DNA of 64,000 nt from assembly GCF_022539665.2 (NCBI RefSeq), contig NC_081332.1, positions 1,013,773 to 1,077,772 of the forward strand, in the 5' to 3' direction. Below are positions 26,191 to 39,532 of the stretch, piece by piece; the stretch's first letter is position 1, and each line of letters starts with the position of its first letter. The notes beneath the pieces were generated by a model that worked only from the letters and a program-made list of their open reading frames with translations, ran no database searches and was not told the DNA's origin. The position numbers and the translations under genes are program-made. The DNA comes from Daphnia carinata (taxonomy: Eukaryota; Arthropoda; Branchiopoda; Diplostraca; Daphniidae).

Positions 26191-27563
26191 ACAATGATTA
26201 ATGTTTTGTTAACGGCATGACAACACGTTCTATTCCTGTTGTTAAACAAGAATGGAGATGTTTTTTCTTGACCACCATTGAAAACAATCATCCATGTTTG
26301 GTATTTGTTTTGAGCTTCCTCTTGGCGATGACGCCATCTGCTGGTCGGGCATGTCATTTCCTAAATCCCCCATCCCCTTAAAAAAAAAGAGAACAAGAAA
26401 AGAAAATTATGGTATTTCAGTTGTTTAAACTAATTTCTCGTCAACAGTTGAGACGCATTGTATTTCTTTCAAATAAAGAGTTCGTACAGGTACTCGGATA
26501 CAGTTAACCGACAAGTCTGCCAACCTCAACGCAAGGTGCCAAAACGAATTTAATAAATATTTAAAAATAAGACATTTCCATTTTATTGCCTTATAGTTTA
26601 TTAGGTTTTTTGCTGTTTAATTGGTTTTTAATTTCGTAAATTTCTCCATTTTTGTAGGATTTTTTCTTTTCAGAGGGAGGGGTAGATTTTTTAGACAACA
26701 ATGGCGCTCGTCGTAAACTACCCAGTTCGATTTCAGATCTCGATACATTTAGTAGATTTCGTAGCACATTTTTTGATTCTCCTTACCTTTTCGATAAAAA
26801 GATACATTAGAAGGTGGCATTCAAAATAGATAATATTTACTTTAATGGTTGAAACCGAATTTGATTTTATTATTTTTGTTTGTTTTGAGGAGGGGGGTGG
26901 GTAGAATTCTAGAAGACGTTGGCGCCAAAACTGATCGATGTGATCAGTTTGACTCTAGATCTCGTCAGAGCAAGTACATCGATAGTGAACTGTTATTTCA
27001 TCTTTTCTCCCTACGATGGAAATGAACACTAAACAGTAGCCATGGTAATAGATTAACATTCTTTTGATAGTTAAAACTCTAAAATAACCGATACTGATTG
27101 TTAGTTTATTGTTCATGGAGTATTTGATGTGGGTATTCGCCATGAAAAAAACCACGTGGGCGCCTAACTGTGGCTCCCTTTGTCTTGCACCCGCGGAATG
27201 ATGGGCCATCGTATTCTGAGAATTTGTATGAGGTATAGTTTTCTTTTTAAATTTAGAGTTTATTTTTAGTAATTTAGAAACCGAAATTTAGTTTAAAACA
27301 CAAGAAAAAGCCACAAAGAACTTTCCTTGCACATTGTTTGTTCCCGCCAATATTGGGTTTTGTTAAAGATTATTTCCGATTGTAAGTGAGATGTATTTTA
27401 GTGTGTGCAAACACTAGTTGAGAAACGTGCTCATTCTTCTCTTTTTCTCTGGCCAACAATTGTTAAACGTTTTGCTCTAAAGAAGGGGTGGGGCTACATA
27501 GAAATAGTTTCTTGTCCTTGAAATTTCATTGCAAATAATTGCGAGGGAAGAGTCACCAAAGTC
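26191..27563. other. 3' flanks of cuticle-type gene 2 and receptor 3
   Basis: Non-coding, collinear with 14210-15554. No gene seen. Confidence 0.6.
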
Positions 27564-30500
27564 TTAGTTGGTATTGTTTTCAACTGAAGTTGTATCCAAG
27601 TAGCCCGAGGTAACGAATGGCTCCATGTAATTCTCTATCGTGTTAGCCAACTGGTGAAACGTTGGTCGGTCGTTAGGGTCTTTGTTCCAACAACTTTTCA
27701 TCATTTCTCCAAAGAAATTTGGCGCGTAATCTGGTTTCTCCATTCGTAGTCCTTCTTGAATACTTTTCACGATTATAAAGCCGTTCATACCTTGAAAAAA
27801 AAATGCAGAAATGTAAATCTCAAAAGGTTAATTGAAATCTGATCTCTGTAATACCTGGGTAAGGAATTTTGCCCAGGACAAAGAGCTCCCATAAAACAAT
27901 GCCGTAAGACCAGACATCCGATCGACTGGAAAATATTTGATCCGTCAGTGATTCAATAGCCATCCATTTAATTGGCAGTAATCCCTGTTCATAAAATCGA
28001 AGTAAATGAAAAACATTTTTAGATGACCACCGGGTTTTCAAGGTTACCTGTCCTTTCTTTTCGTAAATGTAATTTTTCATTTGTCTGGCCATTCCAAAAT
28101 CAGCAATTTTGACAATTCCATGATCGGCTAAAAGGACATTGCGAGCCGCTAAATCGCCATGGAGAACCTGATCGATGACAGATATTTCCATTAACATGCT
28201 GATTAATGAGATTAGAGTAAAACCGAAAAGGCCACCTTTTTGCTAGCAATGAATTCCATCCCCTTGGCGATTTGTAAAGAAAAGCTGACTAAATTCCATG
28301 TGGAAATGGGTCCATTGGTAATGGCGTCTGAATTTTCTCCATATTTCCAATTGGGTTCCGTTTCTTGTTGACAATTACCGAAAGAAATTGAATCGTCGCT
28401 GGTCCATTTTGCTTTTGGAACAGAACGATCTGAGGGTCCAGGCTTTGCACTAGTGTCACTGTCATGACTGGGTTTTAAAGCATTTAAATTTAATTCCCTT
28501 TTGAATTGATTGATTATTTGTACCTGTGAGTCTCGTTAGTTTCAACGAAATCATTTGACAGTTGAAGGTCACCAAACTCGTCCAATTGGTCGACAAACGA
28601 ATTGCGTTGTTTAATCAAAAAGGATTGCAAATTGCCGAAGTGGCAATAATCGATAATCACCAAGAGTTCGCCTGTCCCAGTCAAATGTGATATACTGAAC
28701 TTAACAATTAGTTAGGTTGAATTAATTACCTTTGACGATGTTTTTGGTGCAGGCCCCCAGTAAATTGACGACATTTAAATGCGATCCCAAATAATTTAGA
28801 ATTTTCAATTCTCCAATGAGAGCGTCTAATGCGGCTGTCTTTGATTTCATTTGAAATTGCGATGTGGATAGGACCTTTTTGACGGCCACGGTCGTTACAT
28901 TTTCATCCGATCCTTTGAGTCCAACAGCTTTGGCTTTGTAAACTTCTCCGAAACATCCTTTTCCCAGTTGTTTTCCTACATTGTTTTATTTAGTTATCTT
29001 TCTTAAATTGATTTTTAAAACGATAAACACAAACCGAGTCTGAGGCGCTTTTCTGGAAATTCACAGCGTTTGTCGTAAGGTAGAAATTCAGTTTGATAGT
29101 CGATTGGCAAATTTGGATCGATACCATCAGGATTTCCATCTAATCTTCCCTGAATTTCTTTTTCCAGGTTTCTCTTTTTTTTGGGTATCAAAAATCGGAA
29201 TTTTTAAAATTTTAAACGTGTACAATTTGTTTAAACACACCTTGCCCACATATTTGCCTGCAATTCCAATTGTAATTAACGTCACGACAGATACGCAGAC
29301 GGCAATGACCGAAATCGCCACAATACCGTTAGATTCAGGTTTGTAAGGAAAATAGAAATTTCGAAATCTCTTTTGCCCTCGGCTGTTGTTCCAACGACAA
29401 GAATAATTTCCATTTTCTTCATCACTTCCGTTTAGTGGTAAAATTGATGAAACATCGTTCGTATAGATCAATCCCGAATATTCCTTGTCATCCTAATATT
29501 CCAAAATCGCGATGATTTCATTGAGGATTAAACATTGGTTTTGTTTACCTTGAACCATTTGATGTTGTCATCAGTGAACCGAGTGCAAGTTAAATTTTGA
29601 GCTATTCCTCTTCCCAATTTTACATCCACTGGATATTTGTTTTCTTTAAATTAAAAAAAGTTAATTGCACTTCATTTTTGCCATCGACAAAAACGAAGTA
29701 AATACCTTGAACGGTAAAAGTAATGGACTTAGAAATGATGCGACCACGGATATTGACACTGCATTGAAAGTGCGTTTGCGTATTGAAGCCAATTCTTAGC
29801 AAATGCAAGTGACTTTCGTACAAACCGTACGGTAAGCTTCCATTGAGAGAGTTGCCTGATATCATACGGAACCGTTTATTCTCTAGTAGAAATCCTGTTG
29901 CAATTTAGAGTGAATGAAGAGACATTTTCTTTTACACCGAAGTTATCGCATACCTTTAGGAAGGTTAGTTTGATCGATCAATTGTTTTTTGCCGGTGTCC
30001 TTGTTGAAGTAAAACCAATCGGGTTCCCAAAATTGCACCCGATCCCGGTAACTTAGGTAGGCGGTTTTACAGATGAGACTAACGTTGTTACCTTCGATTG
30101 TATCCCCAACCCTAAAGAGTTCCATTCCTATATTTTTTCGCATTCAATTCGATTGAGATCAATTCGATTTTGCATTTCGATCAGAGTACAAAATTACTGT
30201 TGATGAAAATCCTGAAATGGATTGTGGTGGCTACAAATAATAGTTTAGAATTGTTCTTGGTGCCCTCACACTTGTATCTTCTGCTGTCGCTAAATGTCGG
30301 ATTGGTTAATATCAGTCCTCGTTCTGGCAAAGGTTTCAGCAACCAACTGGCATTTCCATAATCATTTGAAAGTTCCTGGTTTTTTAAAAATCAATTTACG
30401 TTGAAGTTTATTACTATTTTTTGTTTAGCTTGGGTTACCATTAACTTCCATTTCATTTCATTGTTTTCGTTTCGCTTTTCGCGGTACAGTGAAATGGTGA

Positions 30501-31106
30501 CATTTGGGTGGGTTGGTCTGCACGGGATTTCGAGGGGTTCACCCGCAAACGTCGTATATGTGTCAAAAGCGAGACGATCTAACTTGCCAACAATGTTTTC
30601 CGTCTCCGTGAAAACTAGTGGCCATTCCCCTAATTGTATCAAAAAGAATTATTTTCTTTTAAATAACCGACTATTTAAAAGTGAGAGCTGACTGTAAAAG
30701 TAGACGTAGTGGGCGATTTGGATTTCGGAGCGTACAAAGCATCGATAATATCCCGTGTCGGTGGGTTCGGTCTTTGTCAATGTCATCGTCGATGTCAAGT
30801 GAGTTGTATTCCTCTCGACTTTGTAACTTAAACGTTTTTTCGTTTTCTGTTGCGTTTCAAGTTCATTTTATTTCAATGTTAGTTTTTAAATACTGATTTT
30901 TTGTATCTACGCACTTGTTGGTATGGGGGCAGTATCCACGTTATGTTGCCTGACATTTTCTCTTCGTCGCTGTTGAACTGGTAGATGCAAGTTAAGGTGA
31001 GATTATCAAGTACGTCTTCGATGTGTGGTTGTTGATGGGGAATCATCACGAGTTGATTGGCGTCACTTCCTAAGGGCAACAATGTGAGGAATACGATGAA
31101 GAACAT
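27564..31106 (-). CDS. PDGFR/VEGFR-like receptor tyrosine kinase, copy 3, intact
   Basis: Sixteen exons or so, introns mostly 50-90 bp; all frames and splice phases I checked agree. The ATG at 31106 gives the signal peptide [16 protein letters not shown]. Ectodomain immunoglobulin-like segments are [44 protein letters not shown] and YSCRWNN. The transmembrane helix is [17 protein letters not shown] (about 29260). The kinase has [23 protein letters not shown], a Ser-rich insert (28440 region), [50 protein letters not shown] and [10 protein letters not shown], ending before TAA 27564-27566. HGD replaces the usual HRD in all three copies, with the catalytic Asp kept. Class III/V receptors bind PDGF/VEGF-type ligands at the plasma membrane; here the ligand is unknown. 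Confidence 0.8.
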
Positions 31107-31404
31107 TGTTTTTCTTGGTTTTACTTTGAAATCCACGTTTTAAAATATCGTTTTGATTTTCTCAGTGATAGATTTGTAGAACACCGACAGGCAACGTCTA
31201 CTTTAAGACACTCGTATGTCGTGAAGAGCTGCAGGGTGAAATCATTCCAAAGGGGGATGTGGTTTTCCGATGATAAATCACAACTTGGCAACAGTGTAAT
31301 TATCTACTACTTCTCTTTTACCACTTGGCGGATGTGCGGTCATCGTTTTATTTTCCTTCTATTTTAGGGAAATTTATGAACTAATGTCCTGGAGATTTGA
31401 ACTT

Positions 31405-31450
31405 ATCGGCTAGGTGGTCGAGTGGTTAAGGCGATACCTCTCTACTTGGT
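31405..31450 (+). repeat. tRNA-Ser/Leu-like 5' half (relic 4)
   Basis: CTAGGTGGTCGAGTGGTTAA followed by GGCGATACCTCTCTACTTGG. It is the best-preserved copy of the element on the plus strand, and still lacks a B box. Confidence 0.5.
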
Positions 31451-31526
31451 AATTCTAACCTAACCTGCTTTTTAAATCAATTTATAAGGAAGTTTGTTAT
31501 TATTTTTTGTTTAGCTTTTTTTTTGC

Positions 31527-31718
31527 TTATTTTTTTAATGCATTGAAGATACTGATGGCCCATGCCAGGTCAGCGGTCACGTGTCTATGAGAGACATCAA
31601 ACGGAACAACAACTGGTACGCCAAAGAATAGCCGGGCATCCTTTACAAAACACTTAAAGTAGGTAAAAAGAATGGCTGCTAAATTTGCGTCGTATATTCC
31701 ATTTGAAATTTCCTTCAT
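31527..31718 (-). pseudogene. Coding-like remnant shared by receptor 5' flanks
   Basis: The plus-strand sequence 31560-31760 recurs inverted at 20180-20390 and partly at 19745-19830. Translated on the minus strand here it gives NLAAILFTYFKCFVKDARLF; the plus-strand copy at 20.2-20.4 kb keeps a similar reading for part of its length, then breaks at a stop. I do not recognise the family. It could be the leftover exon of a gene once next to the ancestral receptor. Confidence 0.3.
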
Positions 31719-33578
31719 TCACCAAGGTCTTGTAACGAGTTGTGTGATAGCAAAACTTGCTCTCCGCCTACTTTAACTATGTTTCTATCGACAATTGGGA
31801 CCTATGGCTACTATGGCAATTTGTTATTAGCAGAAGCTTCTAGAACAAGGAGGCGTAATTTGTCAGCTATTAAATAATCGGGGTAAGGTTTTGTGTCAAT
31901 TACTATTATTTTATTTTATTCCTGCTACTGAAAACTTTTACTGTTGTAGGCCTATATGAGTAGCATCAACTTTACCTGAAAAAATCTGCAAATTAATGGG
32001 TTATAGTTTAAAATACTGTCTTACGTTAAAACAGCAACCTGTTCTACAAAAGGCTATGTGTGAATATTGACTTTGAACAGATCACTCAACACGCTGGTTT
32101 TCCTGTGTTTTATTTTGAAAGTTCTTTGCTTTGTTAATTCTTTTTTGGGGCATTAATTTATAGATGGTATACCAGAAATGAACAAGACTTTCATCACATC
32201 GGTAAGTCAAGTGCTCGAATTGTTCATCTACATCTCTGATTTACGCAAATACCTTTTCGTTCCATTAAAATTGCTTTTCTCATAATTTATGCTATTGCAA
32301 TGTAGTAATCGAGTACTTGCAAACGAAAATACGAAAGCTGACCTACAGTACGTCAACGTATCGGGACTCCCGACCAGGTCAAATGAACTCTAAACGTTCG
32401 ATGCTTTTGGCATAGTTTATTGAATTGTTTTCAATGGAAACCAGCAAAAAGAAAACGATGTTCCTACCGTATCAGCGAAGCCCATCATTGTTTCCGGCAG
32501 GCCCATATGCAAGTCACTATTCATTGCAGTAAGTTGAACCAACACTGAATTAACCACTTGTCATTTTATCACGAATAATCTTTTTCATCTTAGAGGCACT
32601 CTGCAAAGTGAACAACTTACAAATGCTTGAAAAGGATGGATTACACATTAAGTAATTGCACCACAGCATATTGCTTCATTGAATGTGTTGTGTTCTAATT
32701 CTATTCCACGTCCTTTTTTCACACATCTTTTAGTCATTTAGAAATTCAAATATTTTCTATTTATTATTTAACAGATTCGCATCGGGTAACGTGCTATTTT
32801 GGTTAATGTTGCCGGGGGCAGCTCCGCCCGTTCGCTGGGCAACACAATTTCAATTGTACCGGTTGAATAACGGATGACGTATTGTGCCCCCCGCTCTTCC
32901 ATCATAGACTAATTGCATTACACTCTGTCTGTCGACAATGGACGGTGATATCACAGACAGCAACTTAATTATTAAATTAATTCCAATTTTTTCCCCTTCT
33001 GACATACAGTAGCTTTATTGTACGAAAATTGAACTGATCGTTGCCAAAGGGCGTTTATCGCTGGGGGAGAAAAAGACGCACCTGCCACCACGAACGGTAA
33101 TTATGATTATATCTTCGTTCGGAAGTAGACCATAAAGCTAATTGTAAAGTGGGTTTGTATATCGAAGAGCTCGTATTTCATAGAGGTCGCAGAAAACTGA
33201 ATAATTTTGAAATAACGGCCTGATTCAACATCGAATAAGTAAACAAATATTCATTTAAGTAAATACATTCTATTTTTATTGCTATTTATTCAGGTAGAAA
33301 TTCTCATCATCAGCAGGTATTTTCTTTTGTCGGTGCAATCCCACAAATTTGATCTATGCACCTACATACGTTCTCAGTCACGATAAGCCGCGTGTACCGT
33401 GAATGACCTTGAAATGTCATTATTTTTTTTATGCCAAGAAGAAGCGGTTTTGCAGCGATTGCCTTCCAGTGGTCACCCTGATGCCGGCCCCAATGTTATT
33501 ATTCCCACATTACTTCCATAATATGCAAATGACACGTCATTGTGTCTGTCTGGCTGTGGGTACGGAACAGGGAAGGGG

Positions 33579-33587
33579 TATATAAAG
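33579..33587 (+). promoter_or_regulatory. TATA box of cuticle-type gene 3
   Basis: GGTATATAAAGCCC about 55 bp before the start codon; a CAGTCTTGTCTTG leader is shared with gene 1. Confidence 0.75.
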
Positions 33588-33638
33588 CCCCGATGCCATC
33601 AAAGAAAATATTCGCAGTCTTGTCTTGTCTTGTCAAAC

Positions 33639-34278
33639 ATGAAGACCTCCATTGTGGTAAGTTCCTCTTTTGAATTGCTTCTTTTAACTGTTGTTAAGTT
33701 TAAGTAAATTTTAAAAAATAAGCTTTAGGTGAACGAACTTTGTGATAATTTTTCTTCGATCTATTTGAATTTGATTTGAATACTTTTATTGTTAAAATGC
33801 TGCAATAGGTTCTTGTTTTGGGTGCCGTTATGGCGGCTGTTATGGCAGCACCACCTCCCTTGGAGAAAAAATACGACGGCTACTTTCAATATGCTAACGT
33901 ACCCGGAGAGAAAGAATACGAATTTGGTTTCAACCGTGGCGATGCTGCTCATTATGCTTCCCGTTACGAGCAATCCAAAGATCATCGTTTCCGCACTAAG
34001 GTATAAAAAACATTACATTTTCTGTATATTTTTAGGGATTGATTTTACTTGGTTGTAAACAAACATTGTTTTAAATATTTCTATAACAATAATAGGTCAA
34101 GTGGGCTGATGCCCAAGATGGCTACGGAGAGCATTACTGGGAATACAATCATGGAGATGGCGGTGCTCCAGCCTATCCAGCACCGGCTTATACGCCTCCT
34201 GCTTACACCGCCCCGGCGTACTCTGAACCTGTTGCCTCTTACCAGCCTGCCCCACAAAAATACAAGGCCAAAAATTAA
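33639..34278 (+). CDS. Secreted cuticle-type protein 3
   Basis: Three exons: 33639-33656, 33809-34000 and 34096-34278, about 130 residues. The signal peptide is MKTSIVVLVLGAVMAAVMA. Then come YDGYFQYANVP, YEFGFNRGD, FRTKVKWAD and GYGEHYWEYNHG, and a longer Pro/Ala/Tyr tail (PAYPAPAYTPPAYTAPAY). Intron phases are identical to genes 1, 2 and 4. It is more diverged than copies 1 and 2 and has no receptor kinase beside it, so it sits outside the recent duplication. TAA 34276-34278. Confidence 0.8.
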
Positions 34279-34786
34279 GTAGACTTCGAAAATGCTGTAA
34301 ACTGATTCTTTTTCAAATTGAAGATGATTGTCGACCTACTTTAGTAACAATTCATCTCCCTATTTCAAATATTTATTTCTTTTCCTAAGGATGTCGTCTG
34401 CTGGCCAGATGACATATTTCCTAAATTCTGCCTTTCTTTCAAAATAAAAATGTTGGACATCCTCATATTTATGGGTTTAGATTTATCGATTCAATTAGCA
34501 GTATAAATCGAGTTCTAAAAATGTCTAAAGTTTGATTTGATTCATTTATTATTTCATCAACAAGCTTATTTGTTCAAGTGTGGCAACGGTGTAGAACTGG
34601 CGGGGTTAGGGTAAGGGACTTGGGGTGTAATGTGGGCACACTGACCTCAGTAACAATTTACCTAGAATTTATGCATTCAGTTGTTCAAATGAGAAGAGAT
34701 TAAGGACAAAAAACGATAAAAAAATAGTGTGAGTACAGCCAGTCAATTATTTCATCAAAGTCATGGGTGCTACGAAGGCAAGTATT
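34279..34786. other. Intergenic, no gene seen
   Basis: 3' flanks of the cuticle-type gene and the minus-strand CUB gene, converging. Confidence 0.5.
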
Positions 34787-35599
34787 TCATACAACGGTGA
34801 ATGTTGCCTGCCATTTTCCTGGTCTCAACGATTGAGGAAATAGAGCATTATTATTGCCATCACTGTTGAACGTTACCGTCATTTTATTTGATGTAGTAAT
34901 GCCAGATGAGGGAAGAGTGTAACCAGAAGTGGGAGGTAAGAGTGTTCCATCTGTTGATGTCCCATCGAATACCTTTTTGCAACAAATCAATTTAATAAAA
35001 CATAGTCTCACAAGTCCAGTAATGGCTTACAGTAACTGTGTCACAACAGCTCTCGACAACAAATTGTGTAAATGTCAATTGTATTTTCTTTCCAGGACAT
35101 ACTTTGATGGCGAAAATGCAATCTAAAGGTCCAAACCCATTGCCATAGCCATCGTAATCGTCGGGGAAGTTACGAGATTGGATCGTACCTCCAGTAGACG
35201 TGACATCCGTACAAACACCACAGGCTGCAAAGACATAATATGCAAGTTATTTAGAAAAAACATACTTAATAATAAAGTACAATTAGTGCAAGTTGGGGCA
35301 TCCAAACACACGAGAGCAGCGGTTGTCATCGCTGTTTCAGTTGTAGGTATTATTGTCACAGCATTCGTTGTGATTGCCTGCAGAGTAGTTGACGTCGTTC
35401 CTCTAATGAAATTAGTAATTTTTTCTTTTTTCGCCAGCAGAGCCTTCGACACGAAAAATTTCGCACCCAAAATCAAGTAGAGGATCACCTTGATGGAGCA
35501 GAATATCAATGCAAAATTTAAAAAACTGAGCAAGAAAATATCGAAGTTCACCTCACAGATGATAACAAGTTTAAAGAACAACGGAAGAAATAACACCAT
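34787..35599 (-). CDS. Secreted or membrane CUB-domain protein
   Basis: Minus strand, at least three exons: the 5' part ends at 35281, the middle exon is 35031-35224, and the last is 34787-34972; phases agree. After a hydrophobic N-terminus and a Thr-rich stalk (TTSTTLQAITTNAVTIIPTT) comes one CUB-like domain: TSTGGTIQSRNFPDDYDGYG, a DCIFAIKVCPGKKIQLTF block, ESCCDTVTVFDG, and SDGNNNA with GKWQATFTVV at the end. CUB domains mediate extracellular protein or glycan binding and are common in arthropod secreted proteins. The exact start is uncertain: the ATG at 35599 begins a long hydrophobic stretch that may hold an unrecognised intron. Partner unknown. Confidence 0.65.
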
Positions 35600-36617
35600 C
35601 GTAATTTAAGTATAATCAAACTTGGAATTTTTAAATTGAGCTAAAAGATGTTTCTTCTTCAAAAATAGATGGAAACTAATTAAACACTGAGGCTGAGCTA
35701 TCTATTTATACTGCTTTTTAATAGGACCGTCACTGAAGAAAACATTTAGGCGAAAATGGTAGCACAGCTGTCCTAAGTTAATGAAATAGCTTGTGATGAT
35801 GTTATTTCCGCCCTTCACAACACTACAAGTACCATCATATGCAAATTATTTTAGGCAACATTCTAAATGTTCAACTTAATAGGTTTTCAATGCATGCTAC
35901 AATCTGGTGGGAAATCAACCATGCAATTAAGAAAAGAGGCTTAATTGTGACATACAAATGTGAAAGCTGTCTTGATGAATGACGTGCTTACGAAATTCTG
36001 TCCATTCTACTTATTATATATTTTTAAATGGTAGATATTAATGTTCTTATAATGAGTTCCATTTAATGGGATGCACTGATTAATTTTAAAAATATTTTCT
36101 GATTAGAAGAGATTTCCTCGTTGCCTGTTTATTGAAACCAGCTGGCCGGACATTAGTCAAATTCCATATTGGGACTAGAATTTCGTGACTAGTGATGAGA
36201 CATGTCCCCTTTTTAGCGATAAATTTGCATTGGAAAATCAGCGAAACGTTTGCAATTGGATAGCAACATGGCATGTTCTCTTTCAAGTGAACCTTGAACT
36301 GTATATTTTAGGAAATGTTAATGACGGTTACACTCACCACTTCAAGGAGCACTTAGGTATTTGCAAATTGATTCTATAAATACTATTGCTAATGTGTGCT
36401 ACAGTTCTGCACCGTCTTTAAATTAAGGTTAGCAAACGTATCGGTAACATTCGTTTGTTTTGCAAGACTATTTCCGTCTGGGACGTGTAATGTACAATGG
36501 AAAAGGGTCAAAGTCAAACCAAATTAATGGCCCTTCACCAAACCGTTTGGGCATATAAAGGCAAGCGATTTATTTGTTCTTCACTACAATCCGTAGAACA
36601 AAATCCAACAGATCAAC
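35600..36617. other. Intergenic region upstream of RR cuticle gene
   Basis: About 1 kb without a supported gene. The promoter of the next gene lies at its right end. Confidence 0.5.
36552..36560 (+). promoter_or_regulatory. TATA box of RR cuticle gene
   Basis: GGGCATATAAAGGC, 60-65 bp before the start codon. Confidence 0.65.
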
Positions 36618-37202
36618 ATGAAGCTGGTAAATTAAACTTTGTTAATTTTGTGCTACATTTTTACTCATGTTCTTTTCTTTAACTCTTTGAAATTTTAAGT
36701 TTATCATTGCTGCCCTCATCGCCGTTGCTGCCGCTGCCCCATCATCGTACGGGCAAACTGGCTACCAGCAGTCTAACTATGGCTCCCAAAACTATAACGA
36801 TGGCAAAGATTACTCCGGTATTTACATCATAAACCAATCCGATTACCGCAAACCGGATGGCAGCAGCTCGTTCGAGTACGTTTCTTTCAGAATTTTATTC
36901 TTGCCATGATTGCTTTGCTTATTTTTTTAATGATCTATAGTTACCTGCAATCCGACTACACTGCTCGCCAAGAGTCGCAGGTCCAGAAGTTGATACCTGT
37001 AACCAACTACGATTCGTATGGCAAACCTAGTTACGATAAAGCTTACGGAAACACCAACCAGGGATCTGTTTACTGGATTTCTCCAGAAGGCGAGAGAATC
37101 TCCTTGTCCTGGGTTGCCGATGAAAATGGCTACCAGCCATCGGGTGACCATTTGCCAGTTCCCCCACCCAATCCATACCTAAACTTTGGATCCAGATACT
37201 AA
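36618..37202 (+). CDS. Cuticular protein with Rebers-Riddiford chitin-binding domain
   Basis: Three exons: 36618-36626 (MKL), 36700-36875 and 36941-37202, about 148 residues, phases consistent. The signal peptide is MKLFIIAALIAVAAAAPSSY. A Gln/Tyr/Asn-rich linker follows, then a chitin-binding domain with SSFDYLQSDYTARQE and GSVYWISPEGERISLSWVAD, and the closing ENGYQPSGDHLPVPPP of the RR-1 type. RR proteins bind chitin in soft cuticle. Exon 1 encodes only three residues, the usual layout for arthropod cuticle genes. TAA 37200-37202. Confidence 0.88.
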
Positions 37203-38794
37203 TGGGTATTCTGGTAAAATCTCCTTTTGACGCCTCTTCTGCAACCTAAAGACCTATTTTGATAAATTTATAATAAGTTATATTTGGGATTCAGTGGGAA
37301 TTTTTAAGTCACTATTTCAAGCAAATCATGGCAACGTGGCTTAATGAAGTAGAAACAGAAAAATACAATATCTACCAATAAATACTTGAATGTCATCACT
37401 ACCTTTAATCGTTCCTGCTTTTTTATACAGGTAAAATCTCTTGTAATTTTCGAAATTTTTTAGTTATTTTATTTACTTATGCCGAACTCGGACTGGCAAC
37501 TCTGGTTAGCCATTTAATGGCAGGCTTTTGCACAGTCATGCAACTTGAAGTACTATGTGTTCCTCTGGCATGTTCATTACTGGAAGACATTGCTGCGGCC
37601 ATTGTAACGGAAAAATAACTAAATTGAGTAATTAAACGATAAAAAGCACTTAAGGTAAACAAAATTTTTTATCGAAAATGAATTTTTACGTTAGTGTGTG
37701 AGATCAGGATTATAGTTTGAAAAAGAAATTCGAATATGTTACTGGTATGACCTCGTGACCTAACGTATTCTAAAGTACAGTAGTATTCTTGAAGGCACTG
37801 GACGCGGAGAAATATCTGATTTTTAAAATGTTGTTCTCATAGAAAATGATGCTCATAGCTGTGTAGAGTAGTTTGTTTGTATGATGTTCTACATAATGTT
37901 ACAAGACTAAAGTTAATTTCCATGTATTTTGACTCTTAGTTTCCAGCGATTCATTCCTGCATTACATAGCCTAGGAAGGGACTTCAAAAGGATACTTCCA
38001 CCTGCTCAACTCTTGTAAGCTTGCTAATACTTGAAATGGTGGGCACATGTTTATTGAGTATTCTGTCATATTGCCACTAATTCATAACGTTTTATTTGAA
38101 GATTATTTTTGGGAAACAAACGCGTAATGTTGGCGAACACTCTTCAATTCGGATTGTACGCAGTAGTTTTGAAAATGTGGAGCAAAAGACGGGTGAAATT
38201 GAAGTGAGATATCCTGCATTAAAAAAAGGTAAAAGTGAAAAAGCTTGCTGTGAATCCTGGTTGCAATACCGACAGTTTCCAAATTATCTACTCACGGGTA
38301 GTGATATGTGGTATTCAATTTCATTTTTTCGTTTAATCGTTAGAAATTTGCCGCCCGTTTTTGCCTTGGATTATTACGGATTAAAGTGTAACACGTTTGC
38401 TAAAGTGGTACTTATGTAATTTTTAAAATATTTTTTCCAAATACTATAATTGCTTAAGAGGGATAAACGTAGAAGTTGAAGAATTTTACGTTGGGATTGC
38501 TAATTCACATTCTAAGAAACCTCTTTCCTTTTAGGAATTCGACTTATTTTTGCTGCTTTTCAAGAAACTTGTTTTTCTTTTTCGTCCGTATCTACGCAGT
38601 TCAGATTTAAAATTTTTGAATTACATTTCGGAAAAGAAACAAAAAACGAGATTCGGCTTCCAGAGATCAATTCGACGAAATGTTCGTGACCCTAAAAGGT
38701 TTCTGGAAAAGGCCCTGCATATTCAACAAAAAAAAAGGTGTTGGCCTGTTGGCATGCAGTGCATTATTCACAGTCTATTCTTGACGTATGTAGG
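37203..38794. other. Intergenic, no gene supported
   Basis: 1.6 kb; short open frames (for example 38096-38419) lack signal peptide, family signature or splice logic. Confidence 0.45.
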
Positions 38795-39087
38795 ATGAAG
38801 AGCTCTCTCATTTTCCTGGTAAGTTTCTTTCTATTAAAGATGTTACTCTTATCTAACTTCTCAATTTGGCTTCACACCAGATGTTTCTACTGCTAGGCAT
38901 TCACGCCGTTATTGTAAATGGAGCACGTCGTTATCATCCTATTCAAAGCGGGTCATCTCTTGATCAGTATCCCCGCCAGCAAAACCAGCATTACAACGTC
39001 TACGAAGACTACAGTAATCACTATCATGATTATTATCCCTTCCCAATTACGTTTGTCTACGGAGCCATAGGCCATGCTAGAGGCTAA
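38795..39087 (+). CDS. Small secreted Tyr/His-rich peptide 1
   Basis: Exon 1 is 38795-38818 (MKSSLIFL), then a 62-bp intron (38819-38880) and exon 2, 38881-39087. About 76 residues with signal peptide MKSSLIFLMFLLLGIHAVIV. The mature part is rich in Tyr, His, Gln and Asn (YNVYEDYSNHYHDYYPF). No known family. Its short phase-0 first exon matches the next two genes and the cuticle-type genes, suggesting a shared origin and an epidermal or matrix role; this is inferred. TAA 39085-39087. Confidence 0.65.
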
Positions 39088-39532
39088 CAGCTGTTTCCAG
39101 AAGTTTGCAAAGACTTGATCTTCTACAACGTAAGATGTTTACGAGTTGTAGTATGAAAACGTAGCAATATATACAGTTACACAAATTCTTATGTCAAGTT
39201 AGATAGTATGTAAGGAATCTTGCATGTCGTCATCTAATTGGCCTGATTGTTAAATTACGGTCCTGTTAAGGAAAAACAAACTGGGTGACACTTACGTCGC
39301 ATTTTATTGTTGAGATCTCTAAACCAGTTTTCTGGGAAGAAGTTGTGATGAAAATGAAAGATTCATCCATCTTCGGTTCCAACTTGATATGGCGAGAAGA
39401 AGAAAAAAACCTGATTTTAAATAGGAAGTTTGTTTGCTTTTCAAGCTCACAGTAAAGACAAATAATTCCGTCGAGTTAAATAGCAGTTGACTCATAGTTC
39501 GATTTGCACAGTCTGCAGTCAACTAATCCGGG
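39088..39532. other. Intergenic, no gene seen
   Basis: Likely 3' flank of peptide 1 and promoter of peptide 2. Confidence 0.4.

Larger units (their letters stand above)
25554..31960 (+). repeat. Segmental duplication, direct copy C
   Basis: Cuticle-type gene 2 (plus) and receptor kinase 3 (minus), collinear with 13508-19830. A deletion of roughly 70 bp relative to copy A lies just upstream of the TATA region. Confidence 0.8.
31107..33638. other. Intergenic: receptor 5' flank, relics, then unique DNA
   Basis: 31107-31450 is receptor 5' flank with a tRNA-like half. 31465-31515 is an intron-3 relic. 31527-31718 is a coding-like remnant, and 31800-31960 matches 19860-20030 inverted. From about 31960 to 33570 the DNA is unique with no gene seen. 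Confidence 0.5.
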